Source: Gammaproteobacteria bacterium UBA7803 (GTDB lineage: Bacteria; Pseudomonadota; Gammaproteobacteria; Pseudomonadales; Azotimanducaceae). Taken from it: 64,000 bases of DNA. The translations under genes and the position numbers were made by a program. Where the stretch lies: NCBI GenBank assembly GCA_002480525.1, contig DLCH01000005.1, positions 37,252 through 101,251 of the forward strand. Reading direction: 5' to 3'. This document shows positions 8,150-16,201 of this stretch, piece after piece. The stretch's first letter is position 1; each line of letters begins with the position of its first letter. The notes beneath the pieces were generated by a model. It did no database searches, was not told the DNA's origin, and saw only the letters and a list, made by a program, of their open reading frames with translations.

Positions 8150-8995
8150 TCAGGCTCCGTCCACGGCGGTCATGCGGCCGCGCACGTAGATGGGCGCGAA
8201 GGCGCCGTTCTGGACGAGCTCGACCAGGGACTCCCGCAGCAGCTCGAGCAGTGCCAGAAAGGTCACCACGACCCCCATGCGGCCTTCCTTGACGTCGAAC
8301 AGCGTGCCGAACCCGACGAAGTCGGTGGCGGAGTTGACCCGCTGCAGCACGTCGCTCATGCGCTCCCGCACGGACAGCGGCTCCAGGGTGACCTGGTGAT
8401 GCTGGAACATCTCGGCGCGGCGCAGCACCTGGGCCAGGGCCGTCAGCACCTCCTTGAGATCCACCTCCGGGTCGGCGTGCTGGCGCACCAGCTCCGGGCG
8501 CTCGGCATGCACCGGATAGATGTCGCGCTCGAGCCGCGGCAGCTCGTCGAGGTTCTCCGCGGCGGTCTTGATCTGCTCGTACTCCTGCAGCCGGCGGATC
8601 AGCTCGGCGCGGGGATCGTCCTCGTCCTCCTCGTCGCTCACCGGCCGCGGCAGCAGCATGCGCGACTTGATCTCCGCCAGCATGGCGGCCATGACCAGGT
8701 ACTCGCCGGCCAGCTCGAGCTGCATGGCCTTCATCAGCTCCACGTAGGCCATGTACTGCTCGGTGATCTCGGCCACCTTGATGTCGAGGATGTCCAGATT
8801 CTCGCGCCGGATGAGGTAGAGCAGCAGGTCGAGGGGCCCCTCGAAGGTCTCGAGGAACACCTCGAGCGCCTCGGGCGGAATGTAGAGGTCGGTGGGCAGC
8901 TCGCGCACCGCCTCGCCACGCACCAGGGCGATGGTCTCCTGGGCGCTGTCCTGCTGACGGATCTCGTGCAGCCTCGGTCGCTGGGCGGGATTCAT
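8150..8995 (-). CDS. scpA: Segregation and condensation protein A (kleisin)
   Basis: ScpA, the kleisin that bridges the SMC heads and binds ScpB. The frame is open upstream into trpS, but ATG 8995 (MNPAQRPRLHEIRQQD) leaves 281 residues. The family signature FEGPLDLLLYLIRRENLDI is at about residue 49, and EYLVMAAMLAEIKSRMLLP follows. The C-terminal winged helix ends VRGRMTAVDGA. It is followed within one base by scpB. In gammaproteobacteria scpAB accompanies SMC rather than MukBEF. Confidence 0.94.
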   Translation of the reverse strand: MNPAQRPRLHEIRQQDSAQETIALVRGEAVRELPTDLYIPPEALEVFLETFEGPLDLLLYLIRRENLDILDIKVAEITEQYMAYVELMKAMQLELAGEYLVMAAMLAEIKSRMLLPRPVSDEEDEDDPRAELIRRLQEYEQIKTAAENLDELPRLERDIYPVHAERPELVRQHADPEVDLKEVLTALAQVLRRAEMFQHHQVTLEPLSVRERMSDVLQRVNSATDFVGFGTLFDVKEGRMGVVVTFLALLELLRESLVELVQNGAFAPIYVRGRMTAVDGA

Positions 8996-9042
8996 GTCTG
9001 TCGTGTTCCCCTCGGGTTCGCGTCCTTCAGGCGGACGCGCGG

Positions 9043-10257
9043 TCACTTGTACGAAATGCCGATGGCCGAGCGCACGGCGTCGAGGGTCTCCCTGGCCGCA
9101 TCGCGCGCTTTTTCCGCCCCTTCCAGCAGGATGGACTGTACCAGATCGGGGTCCTGCTCGAACTGCTCGGCCCGGCTGCGCATGGTCGCCTGCTCTTCGT
9201 TGATGGCGTCGATCAGCGGCTTCTTGCAGTCCAGGCAGCCGATGCCGGCGCTGCGGCAGCCTTTGGCCGCCCAGGTCCGCGTGTCCTCGTCCGAATAGAT
9301 CTCGTGCAGCGAGAACACCGGACAGACGTCCGGGTTGCCGGGGTCGCTGCGGCGGACCCTGGCCGGGTCCGTCTTCATGGTGCGCACCTTCTCCTCCACG
9401 GATTCCGGCGCTTCCCGCAGGCTGATGGTGTTGTGATAGGACTTCGACATCTTCTCGCCGTCGAGGCCAGGCACCTTGGCCTGGGGGGTCAGCAGGGCCT
9501 GGGGCTCCGGCAGGATGATCCGCCCGCCGCCCTCGAGGTAGCCGAACAGGCGCTCCCGGTCGCCGATGGACAGGTTCTGCTGCTCGGAGAGCAGCGCCCG
9601 GGCCCGCTCGAGGGCCTCGGCATCGCCCTGCTCCAGGTATCGGCGGCGCAGATCCCGGTACATTTTGGAAGCTTTCTTGCCCATCTTGGCGACGGCCGCC
9701 TCGGCCTGCTCCTCGAAGCCCGGCTCGCGCCCGTAGATGTGGTTGAAGCGCCGGGCCACCTCCCGGGTCAGCTCCACGTGGGCGACCTGATCCGCGCCCA
9801 CGGGCACGTGCCCGGCGCGGTAGACTAGGATGTCCGCCGACTGCAGCAGCGGATAGCCGAGAAAGCCGTAAGTGGCCAGGTCCCGGTCGTTGAGCTTGGC
9901 CTGCTGGTCCTTGTAGCTCGGCACCCGCTCGAGCCAGCTCACCGGCGTGATCATGGACAGCAGCAGGTGCAGCTCGGCGTGCTCGGGCACCTTGGACTGG
10001 ACGAACAGGGTCGCCGCGCCGGGATTCACCCCGGCCGCCAGCCAGTCCACCACCGTGGTGAAGGTGTGCTGCTCGATGTCCTGGGCGTGCTCGTAGTTGG
10101 TGGTCAGCGCGTGCCAGTCCGCCACGAAGAAGAAGCACTCGTACTCGTGCTGGAGCTGCACCCAGTTGCGCAGCACGCCGTGGTAGTGGCCCAGATGGAG
10201 GCGCCCGGTGGGGCGCATGCCGGATAGCACCCGGTTGCCGGAGTCGTTACTGCTCAA
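9043..10257 (-). CDS. trpS: Tryptophanyl-tRNA synthetase
   Basis: Class I aminoacyl-tRNA synthetase charging tRNA-Trp. The HIGH-type motif is in RPTGRLHLGHYHG and the KMSKS loop is in GLDGEKMSKSYHN. The protein is longer than the E. coli enzyme (334) and carries a Cys-rich stretch near the C-terminus (CRSAGIGCLDCKK), as in the longer proteobacterial TrpRS forms. The frame extends to a TTG at 10281, but TTG 10257 is preferred because AAGGTG precedes it by 5 bases; this gives 404 residues beginning MSSNDSGNRVLSG. It heads the scpA-scpB-rluB series. Confidence 0.93.
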   Translation of the reverse strand: MSSNDSGNRVLSGMRPTGRLHLGHYHGVLRNWVQLQHEYECFFFVADWHALTTNYEHAQDIEQHTFTTVVDWLAAGVNPGAATLFVQSKVPEHAELHLLLSMITPVSWLERVPSYKDQQAKLNDRDLATYGFLGYPLLQSADILVYRAGHVPVGADQVAHVELTREVARRFNHIYGREPGFEEQAEAAVAKMGKKASKMYRDLRRRYLEQGDAEALERARALLSEQQNLSIGDRERLFGYLEGGGRIILPEPQALLTPQAKVPGLDGEKMSKSYHNTISLREAPESVEEKVRTMKTDPARVRRSDPGNPDVCPVFSLHEIYSDEDTRTWAAKGCRSAGIGCLDCKKPLIDAINEEQATMRSRAEQFEQDPDLVQSILLEGAEKARDAARETLDAVRSAIGISYK

Positions 10258-10342
10258 AGCAGCACCTTGTGCAACGTACAAGCGCGCATTATAGGGTTGC
10301 AGGCGTCCAATGTGGGAGGTTCGCGGCCCGGGGATTCGCCCA

Positions 10343-10957
10343 TCAGAGCTCGAATCGGCCGGCCCCCTCCCGCACCACCTCCGGCGCGGGGCCGGTGAGG
10401 TCCACCACGGTGGTGGGCACGAGACCGCCGTTGCCGGAGTCGATGACCAGGTCGACGGCGTGCTCGAGGCGCTCGCGGATGTCCTCCGGGTCGGTCATCG
10501 GCACGTCGTCGCCGGGCAGCAGCATGGTGGTGGTCATCATCGGCACCTCCAGCATCTCCAGCAGGCCGAGCGCCACCGGGTGGTCGGGAATGCGGATGCC
10601 GATGGTCTTCTTCTTCTCGTGCACCAGCCGCCGCGGCACCTCCCGGGTGGCCGGCAGCAGGAACGTGAACGGGCCCGGCGTGCAGCGCTTGAGCAGCCGG
10701 AAGCTGGCGTCGTCCACGCGGGCGTACACGGCGATGGCCGACAGGTCGCGGCAGGTCAGGGTGAAGTGATGACCCTTGTCGAGACGCCGGATCTGGCGGA
10801 TGCGGTCCAGGGCCGACTTCTCGCCGATCTGGCAGCCGAGGGCATAGGTGGTGTCGGTGGGATACACGACGACCCCGCCGCCGGCGATGATCTCCGCCGC
10901 CCGGGCGAGCAGCCGGGGCTGAGGGTTCTCCGGATGGATGGCAAAATACTGGCTCAC
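10343..10957 (-). CDS. yciO: YciO/Sua5/YrdC-family protein
   Basis: A 204-residue protein of the YrdC/Sua5 nucleotide-binding fold, nearest in length and layout to YciO. Seen: GGVVVYPTDTTYALGC near residue 24, the basic HHFTLTCRDLS segment, PGPFTFLLPATREVPRR, and the closing PTTVVDLTGP. Related TsaC makes threonylcarbamoyl-adenylate for t6A tRNA modification; the YciO role is less clear. GTG 10957 (MSQYFAIHPENP) is chosen because it gives the YciO length and keeps the divergent yciB promoter free. A longer frame reaching 11071 would overlap yciB. Confidence 0.85.
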   Translation of the reverse strand: MSQYFAIHPENPQPRLLARAAEIIAGGGVVVYPTDTTYALGCQIGEKSALDRIRQIRRLDKGHHFTLTCRDLSAIAVYARVDDASFRLLKRCTPGPFTFLLPATREVPRRLVHEKKKTIGIRIPDHPVALGLLEMLEVPMMTTTMLLPGDDVPMTDPEDIRERLEHAVDLVIDSGNGGLVPTTVVDLTGPAPEVVREGAGRFEL

Positions 10958-11006
10958 GCCTTTATTATCACACGCCCATGCCCCCCAATCCCAAACTTCC
11001 GGCGTC

Positions 11007-11606
11007 ATGACCCAGTTTCTCGATTTCGTGCCGATCGCGATGTTCGTGGCCGTGTACTTCGCCATGGACATCTACTGGGCCACCGGTGCCCTGATGGCCG
11101 CCGTCACCCTGCAGGTCGCCGCCTACCGGCTGATGGGCCGGCCGCTGTCCCGGGAACTGCACCTGACCTTCTGGGCCAGCCTGGTCTTCGGCGGCCTGAC
11201 GCTGGCGTTCCGCAATGAGACGTTCATTCAGTGGAAGCCCACCATCGTCAACTGGCTGCTGGCGGCTTCCCTGGTGGGCAGCTTCTACGTCGGCCGCACC
11301 AACCTGATGAAGCAGCTTCTCGGCAAGCAGCTTTCTCTCGTCGACGAGGTGTGGACCCGGCTCAATTTCGGCTGGGCGTTCGGCTTCTTCCTCGCCGGCG
11401 TGCTCAACCTGGTGGTGGCCTACAACTTCTCGATGGAGTTCTGGGTCACCTACAAGCTGGTCGGCGGGTTCGCGCTGACCTTTCTGTACATCGTGATCAC
11501 CATGGTCTACCTGTCCCGCACGGGCATGCTCGAGCACCAGCAGCCCACCGAGCGGCAGGACGGGGACGATGGCAAGACGATCACGCAATCGGGATCCGGA
11601 GATTGA
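11007..11606 (+). CDS. yciB: Inner membrane septation protein YciB/IspZ
   Basis: Integral membrane protein of 199 residues with about five hydrophobic segments, homologous to YciB (IspZ, septation protein A), which takes part in envelope synthesis and division-site peptidoglycan. It opens MTQFLDFVPIAMFVAVYF and keeps QWKPTIVNWL, GKQLSLVDEVWTRLNFGW and NFSMEFWVTYKL. ATG 11007 is chosen over an upstream ATG at 10938 that would overlap yciO and add a polar stretch. The tail is polar (EHQQPTERQDGDD). It is divergent from yciO, as in several gammaproteobacteria, and runs directly into the SH3 gene. Confidence 0.92.
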   Translation: MTQFLDFVPIAMFVAVYFAMDIYWATGALMAAVTLQVAAYRLMGRPLSRELHLTFWASLVFGGLTLAFRNETFIQWKPTIVNWLLAASLVGSFYVGRTNLMKQLLGKQLSLVDEVWTRLNFGWAFGFFLAGVLNLVVAYNFSMEFWVTYKLVGGFALTFLYIVITMVYLSRTGMLEHQQPTERQDGDDGKTITQSGSGD

Positions 11607-12307
11607 AGGAACAGCACCTGACCCAGCCCCACGCGCGCCGGCGGCGCAGCACACTGGCTTCGGCCGCGCTCCTCGGCGCGCTGCTCGCGGCGCCCGTCAC
11701 CGCCGCCGGCGAGACCATGTACGTGTCCGACGAGCTGCTGATCACCTTCCGCACCCAGCCGAGCACCCGCGGCGAGATCCTGCGCAACCTCTCCTCCGGC
11801 ACCGCGGTGGAGGTGCTGGAGATGCCGGCCGAGGGGGAATGGGCCCGGGTGCGCCTCGGCAGCGGCCGGGAGGGCTGGGTGCGCAAGCAGTACCTGCAGG
11901 CCCAGCCGGTGGCCCGGGACCAGCTCGCCGCGGCGAACCGCGAGGTCGAGCAGCTCACGCGCACGGTCGCCGAGCTGCGGGAGCGCCTGAACACGGTGCA
12001 GGCCGCCCGGTCCGAAGCGGAGCAGAGCACCGAGAATCTGGACGAACGGGTCAACACTCTGACCCGGGAGCTGGCGGAGATCCGCCGGGTCTCCGCCTCC
12101 GCCATCGAGACGGCCGCCGAGAACCGCCGCCTGCAGGAGCTGAACGGCCGGCTGCGCGCAGAGCTCGACACCCTGGTGGAGGAACGCGACCGGCTCGAGG
12201 CCGCGGCGGAGCAGCGCTGGCTGATGATCGGCGGCGGGCTGGTGCTGGCCGGCCTGGTGCTGGGCCTGGTGATCAAGTCCCGCCCCCGCCGCAGCGCCTG
12301 GACATGA
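11603..12307 (+). CDS. TIGR04211-type SH3 domain envelope protein
   Basis: Protein of about 234 residues with a signal peptide (RRRRSTLASAALLGALLAAP), an SH3b domain (about 35-95: LLITFRTQPSTRGEILRNL to EGWVRKQYL), a long coiled coil (about 100-195) and a C-terminal membrane helix (LMIGGGLVLAGLVLGLVIK) followed by positive residues. This is the TIGR04211 architecture, probably peptidoglycan- or envelope-associated. No ATG or GTG is available: the candidates are TTG 11603, overlapping the yciB stop, or CTG 11618, which has a better-placed GAAGGA. It overlaps pdxJ by ATGA. Confidence 0.8.
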   Translation: MKEQHLTQPHARRRRSTLASAALLGALLAAPVTAAGETMYVSDELLITFRTQPSTRGEILRNLSSGTAVEVLEMPAEGEWARVRLGSGREGWVRKQYLQAQPVARDQLAAANREVEQLTRTVAELRERLNTVQAARSEAEQSTENLDERVNTLTRELAEIRRVSASAIETAAENRRLQELNGRLRAELDTLVEERDRLEAAAEQRWLMIGGGLVLAGLVLGLVIKSRPRRSAWT

Positions 12308-13080
12308 CCGTCCTCAGCGTCAACCTGAACAAGGTCGCCCTGCTGCGCAATGCCCGGGGCGGCGACACGCCGAGCGTGGTCGGGGCGGCGCGTACGGTGC
12401 TGACCGCTGGCGGCCAGGGCATCACCGTCCACCCGCGCCCCGACCAGCGCCACATCCGGCCCCACGACGTGACGGACCTGGCGGCCCTGCTGAAGGCGGA
12501 CTACCCGGACATCGAGCTCAACATCGAGGGCAACCCGTTCGCCGGGCCGCGGGACAACGGGTTTCCGGGCTTCGACGCGCTGATCGAGACCGCCCGGCCC
12601 GCCCAGGCGACGCTGGTGCCGGATACGGACAACCAGCTCACCTCGGACCACGGCTGGGATCTGACCGGCGACACCGCCCGGCTCGAGGACACCATCGCCC
12701 GCTATCAGGGCCTGGGCGCCCGGGTGAGCCTGTTCATGGACCCGGACCCGGACCAGATCGACCGTGCCCGGGCCTGCGGCGCCGACCGCATCGAGCTCTA
12801 CACCGGGCCGTTCGCCGAGGTGGTGTGGGCACACGGCATCGACGCGCCGGAGAGCCTCGACAGCTTCGAACGCTACCGGGCGGCGGCACGGCACGCCGTC
12901 GCCGCGGGCCTGGGCGTGAACGCCGGGCACGACCTCGACCTCGTCAACCTGCCGCTGTTCCGGCGGATCCGCGAGGTGGCGGAGGTGTCCATCGGCCACG
13001 CCCTGATCAGCGACGCCCTGGACATGGGCCTCACCGCGGCGGTGAAGGCCTATCTCGCCGCTCTGCAGGAGGACTCGTGA
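12304..13080 (+). CDS. pdxJ: Pyridoxine 5'-phosphate synthase
   Basis: PdxJ condenses 1-deoxyxylulose 5-phosphate with 3-amino-2-oxopropyl phosphate in the last ring-closing step of DXP-dependent vitamin B6 synthesis. The 258-residue TIM barrel begins MTVLSVNLNKVALLRNARG and has ITVHPRPDQRHI, ELNIEGNP, VSLFMDPD, ELYTGPF, GLGVNAGHDLDL and VSIGHALISDAL, all PdxJ blocks. The ATG overlaps the preceding stop as ATGA. It is not next to acpS or recO here, the usual partners in many proteobacteria. Confidence 0.95.
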   Translation: MTVLSVNLNKVALLRNARGGDTPSVVGAARTVLTAGGQGITVHPRPDQRHIRPHDVTDLAALLKADYPDIELNIEGNPFAGPRDNGFPGFDALIETARPAQATLVPDTDNQLTSDHGWDLTGDTARLEDTIARYQGLGARVSLFMDPDPDQIDRARACGADRIELYTGPFAEVVWAHGIDAPESLDSFERYRAAARHAVAAGLGVNAGHDLDLVNLPLFRRIREVAEVSIGHALISDALDMGLTAAVKAYLAALQEDS

Positions 13081-13082
13081 TC

Positions 13083-13670
13083 ATGACCCATCGGATCGGC
13101 AACGCGCTGGGCCGGATGTTCCGGCAGGCGGCGGTGGTCGTGCTGCTGGCGACGGCCGGCACGGCGGCCGCCGACGACCAGCCCCGGGTGCGGCTGGAGA
13201 CCAGCATGGGCGACATCGTGCTGGAGCTGCTGCCGGAGCGGGCGCCGGCCACCGTGGCCAACTTCCTGCGGCTGGTGGACGACGACTTCTACGACGGCCT
13301 GATCTTCCACCGGGTGGTGGCGGGCTTCGTCATCCAGGCCGGCGGCTACGACGTGGGCATGAACTACCGCGAGCCCCCGGGCACCGTGGTGAACGAGGCC
13401 GGCAACGGCCTGGTCAACGCCAGCGGCACCGTGGCCATGGCGCGGCTCGACGACCCGGACTCCGCGGACGCCCAGTTCTTCATCAACGTGAAGGACAACG
13501 ACCATCTGAACGCCGGCGCGGGCAAGCCCGGCTACACGGTGTTCGGCCGGGTGGTCGAGGGCATGGACGTGGTCACCGAGATCGAGCTGTCGGACACCAC
13601 CCGCAAGGCGGGCATGGCCGGCGTGCCCGAGCGGCCGATCGTCATCGAACGGGCCAGCCGGGTCGAGTAG
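13083..13670 (+). CDS. Periplasmic cyclophilin-type peptidyl-prolyl isomerase
   Basis: Cyclophilin of 195 residues with a signal peptide (FRQAAVVVLLATAGTAAA), hence periplasmic, resembling PpiA. Core motifs: LETSMGDIVLELLPERAP, FYDGLIFHRVVAGFVIQ with the catalytic Arg after FH, and DSADAQFFINVKDN. It probably catalyses prolyl cis/trans isomerisation of exported proteins. A GTG at 13077 overlapping the pdxJ stop is an alternative start; both follow an AGGAGG at 13067. It is likely co-transcribed with pdxJ. Confidence 0.88.
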   Translation: MTHRIGNALGRMFRQAAVVVLLATAGTAAADDQPRVRLETSMGDIVLELLPERAPATVANFLRLVDDDFYDGLIFHRVVAGFVIQAGGYDVGMNYREPPGTVVNEAGNGLVNASGTVAMARLDDPDSADAQFFINVKDNDHLNAGAGKPGYTVFGRVVEGMDVVTEIELSDTTRKAGMAGVPERPIVIERASRVE

Positions 13671-13727
13671 CCGCCCCTCCGCCCGGTTGGGTATCATGCG
13701 CGGCTTTCACACGTGCCAGCCTGATTC

Positions 13728-14342
13728 ATGAGAACCCTCTTCGTCGCCGCAGCGAGCGCCCTGTTCTTCGCCGCCCTCGTCACCGAACTGTCCATGCGCC
13801 TGTGGCCGGGCAGCTACGTCGCCCTGCTCGTGCTGTCCGCCGTCGCCCTGTTCGTGTCCGGAACCCTGAACCTGAAGCTCGCCGGCCTGCTCGGCGCCGG
13901 GACCGGGGCCGCCGCCCGTCGCGACCAGCCGGCGGGGGGCAACCGCCAGCGCCAGGAGCGCTCCGGCCGCGCCGGCAGCCGCCCGTCCGAACGGGGCCGC
14001 TCCCCGGGGCGCGCCCGCTCCGAGGAGCGGGGCGGCAACGGCCGGACCGACGGCGATCGCAAGCGCCAGGCCGACCGGCCGCCGCGCCCGGCGGAGCCGC
14101 CGCCGGACGGGCCCCGGGAGACCGGCACCGTCAAGTGGTTCAACCGCACCAAGGGGTTCGGCTTCGTGATCCGCGAATCCGGCCAGGAGATCTTCGTGCA
14201 CCAGCGCTCGATCCGTCTGACCGGTGAAGGGGACCAGCGCAGCCGGCCGAACCTCAAGGACGGCCAGACCGTGACGTTCGTCGTCGCCGAGCGGGAGAAG
14301 GGACTCCAGGCGGAAGACGTCGTGCCCGGCGAATCGAGCTGA
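13728..14342 (+). CDS. Membrane-anchored cold-shock-domain protein
   Basis: 204 residues in three parts. Two transmembrane helices lie at the N-terminus (about 3-20 and 30-55). A roughly 70-residue Arg/Gly/Ser/Pro-rich low-complexity linker follows (about 60-127). A cold-shock domain closes the protein (about 128-204) with GTVKWFNRTKGFGFVIRE and EIFVHQRSI, the RNP1 and RNP2 nucleic-acid-binding motifs. Expected topology puts the nucleic-acid-binding domain in the cytoplasm next to the membrane. Related hypothetical proteins occur in gammaproteobacteria; the function is not established. It lies 57 bases after the cyclophilin and 10 bases before argS. Confidence 0.83.
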   Translation: MRTLFVAAASALFFAALVTELSMRLWPGSYVALLVLSAVALFVSGTLNLKLAGLLGAGTGAAARRDQPAGGNRQRQERSGRAGSRPSERGRSPGRARSEERGGNGRTDGDRKRQADRPPRPAEPPPDGPRETGTVKWFNRTKGFGFVIRESGQEIFVHQRSIRLTGEGDQRSRPNLKDGQTVTFVVAEREKGLQAEDVVPGESS

Positions 14343-14352
14343 CGCCGCCGCC

Positions 14353-16056
14353 GTGAACCTGAAGCGACTGCTCAACGACCGCATCGCCGCCGCCCTCGAG
14401 GCGAGCCTCGGCGAGGCGGCGCCGGCGGTGGTGCAGTCCGCCGCCCGCCCGGAGTTCGGCGACTACCAGGCCAACGGGGTCATGGGCGCGGCCAAGCGCC
14501 TCAAACGCAACCCCCGCGAGGTGGCCGCGGACGTGGTCGCCCGCGCCGACCTCGCCGGTATCGCCGCCCGGTGCGAGATCGCCGGCCCGGGCTTCCTCAA
14601 CGTCACCCTGGACGACGGATTCCTGGCCACGAGCCTCGCGACGTCGGCGCCCGTGGAAGCCGCGCCGGAACCGGAAACGGTGGTCGTGGACTACTCCTGC
14701 CCGAACCTGGCCAAGGAGATGCACGTCGGGCATCTGCGCAGCACCATCATCGGCGACGCCATGGCCCGCGTGCTGGAGGCGCTCGGGCACACCGTGATCC
14801 GCCAGAACCACGTCGGCGACTGGGGCACCCAGTTCGGCATGCTGCTCACGTTCCTCGACGAGACCGGCGCCGACTCCGAGCTGCTCTCGGACCTGGAGAC
14901 CTTCTACCGCGAGGCGAAGAAGCGCTTCGACGCGGACGTGGATTTCGCCGACCGGAGCCGCCGCGCCGTGGTCGGCCTGCAGCGCGGCGACCCCGAGATC
15001 CGCCGGCGCTGGCAGCGGTTCATCGACATCTCCCTGTCCCACTGCCAGGAGATCTACGACCGCCTGGGCACGACGCTCAGGCCCGAGCACGTCATGGCCG
15101 AGAGCGCCTACAACGACGACCTCGACGCCGTGATCGCGGACCTCGACGCCGCGGGCCTGCTGGAGGAATCCCAGGGCGCGCGCTGCGTGTTCCTCGACGA
15201 GTTCAAGGGCAAGGACGGCGAGACCCTGCCGCTGATCGTGCAGAAGTCCGACGGCGGCTATCTCTACGCCACCACGGACCTGGCGGCCGTGCGCTACCGC
15301 GCGCGCCGGCTCGAGGCGGACCGGGTGATGTACTTCACCGACGCCCGTCAGGCGCTGCACTTCCGCCAGGTGTTCGCCGTCGCCGGCCGGGCCGGTTTCG
15401 CGCGCGACGGCATGAGCCTCGAGCATCATCCGTTCGGCGCCATGCTGGGCACCGACGGCAAGCCGTTCAAGACGCGGGCGGGCGAGGTGGTGAAGCTGAT
15501 CCAGCTCCTCGACGAAGCCGAGGAACGGGCCCTTGCGGAGGTCACCCGGCGCAACCCGGAGCTGCCCGAGGCGGAACGCCGGGAGATCGCGCGGGTGATC
15601 GGCATCGGCGCCGTGAAGTACGCCGACCTGTCCAAGAACCGCACCAGCGACTACGTGTTCGACTGGGACCAGATGCTGTCCTTCGACGGCAACACGGCGC
15701 CCTATCTGCTCTACGCCTACAGCCGCATCCGCAGCGTGTTCCGCCGCGGCGAGGTGGACGAGGACGCGCTGACCGGCGACGTCCTGCTCGCCGCGCCGGA
15801 GGAGCACACCCTGGCGGTGACGCTGCTGCGCCTTCAGGAAACCCTCGAGAGCGTGGCCGCGGACGGTTTCCCGCACCTGCTGTGCGGCTATCTCTACGAA
15901 CTGGCCGTGCAGTTCATGCGGTTCTACGAGGCCTGTCCGATCCTGACGGCCGAAGGCGACGTCCGGGCCAGCCGGCTGCTGCTGTGCCGGCGCACGGCGG
16001 AGACGCTGAAGACGGGGTTGAACCTGCTGGGGATCGAGACGGTCGAGCGGATGTGA
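14353..16056 (+). CDS. argS: Arginyl-tRNA synthetase
   Basis: Class I arginyl-tRNA synthetase of 567 residues, the usual length. It has the N-terminal tRNA D-loop recognition domain (FGDYQANGVMGAAKRLKRNP), the HIGH motif as HVGH in AKEMHVGHLRST, NHVGDWGTQFG, and the anticodon-binding domain at the C-terminus ending GLNLLGIETVERM. A canonical KMSK loop is replaced by LGTDGKPFKTRAG, normal for ArgRS. The start is GTG 14353, giving MNLKRLLNDRI. It follows the cold-shock gene by 10 bases. Confidence 0.95.
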   Translation: MNLKRLLNDRIAAALEASLGEAAPAVVQSAARPEFGDYQANGVMGAAKRLKRNPREVAADVVARADLAGIAARCEIAGPGFLNVTLDDGFLATSLATSAPVEAAPEPETVVVDYSCPNLAKEMHVGHLRSTIIGDAMARVLEALGHTVIRQNHVGDWGTQFGMLLTFLDETGADSELLSDLETFYREAKKRFDADVDFADRSRRAVVGLQRGDPEIRRRWQRFIDISLSHCQEIYDRLGTTLRPEHVMAESAYNDDLDAVIADLDAAGLLEESQGARCVFLDEFKGKDGETLPLIVQKSDGGYLYATTDLAAVRYRARRLEADRVMYFTDARQALHFRQVFAVAGRAGFARDGMSLEHHPFGAMLGTDGKPFKTRAGEVVKLIQLLDEAEERALAEVTRRNPELPEAERREIARVIGIGAVKYADLSKNRTSDYVFDWDQMLSFDGNTAPYLLYAYSRIRSVFRRGEVDEDALTGDVLLAAPEEHTLAVTLLRLQETLESVAADGFPHLLCGYLYELAVQFMRFYEACPILTAEGDVRASRLLLCRRTAETLKTGLNLLGIETVERM

Positions 16057-16070
16057 GGCCGGCCGCCGGT

Positions 16071-16137
16071 GTGGGAGCGCTCTCCAGAGCGCGATTCGGA
16101 TTGGCGAACGCCATCGCGCTCAGGAGAGCGCTCCCAC
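16071..16137. repeat. REP-type inverted repeat, GCTCTCCAGAGC stem variant
   Basis: Inverted pair starting GTGGGAGCGCTCTCCAGAGC and ending with its near-inverse AGGAGAGCGCTCCCAC. Same architecture and length as the copy at 2188, but the foot is GTGG and the stem bases differ in both arms so that pairing is kept. It lies just after argS and may also act as a hairpin between the convergent argS and desaturase genes. Confidence 0.75.
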
Positions 16138-16201
16138 AAGGCATCTACCGAAATCGTGAGACCATGGAGCCGGGAGATTTCCCCGGCTCCATATGACCGC
16201 C

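Noticed and set aside
8996..10138. Upstream extension of the scpA frame through trpS
   Set aside because: The extension lies inside trpS on the same strand and has no homology; ScpA similarity begins at ATG 8995.
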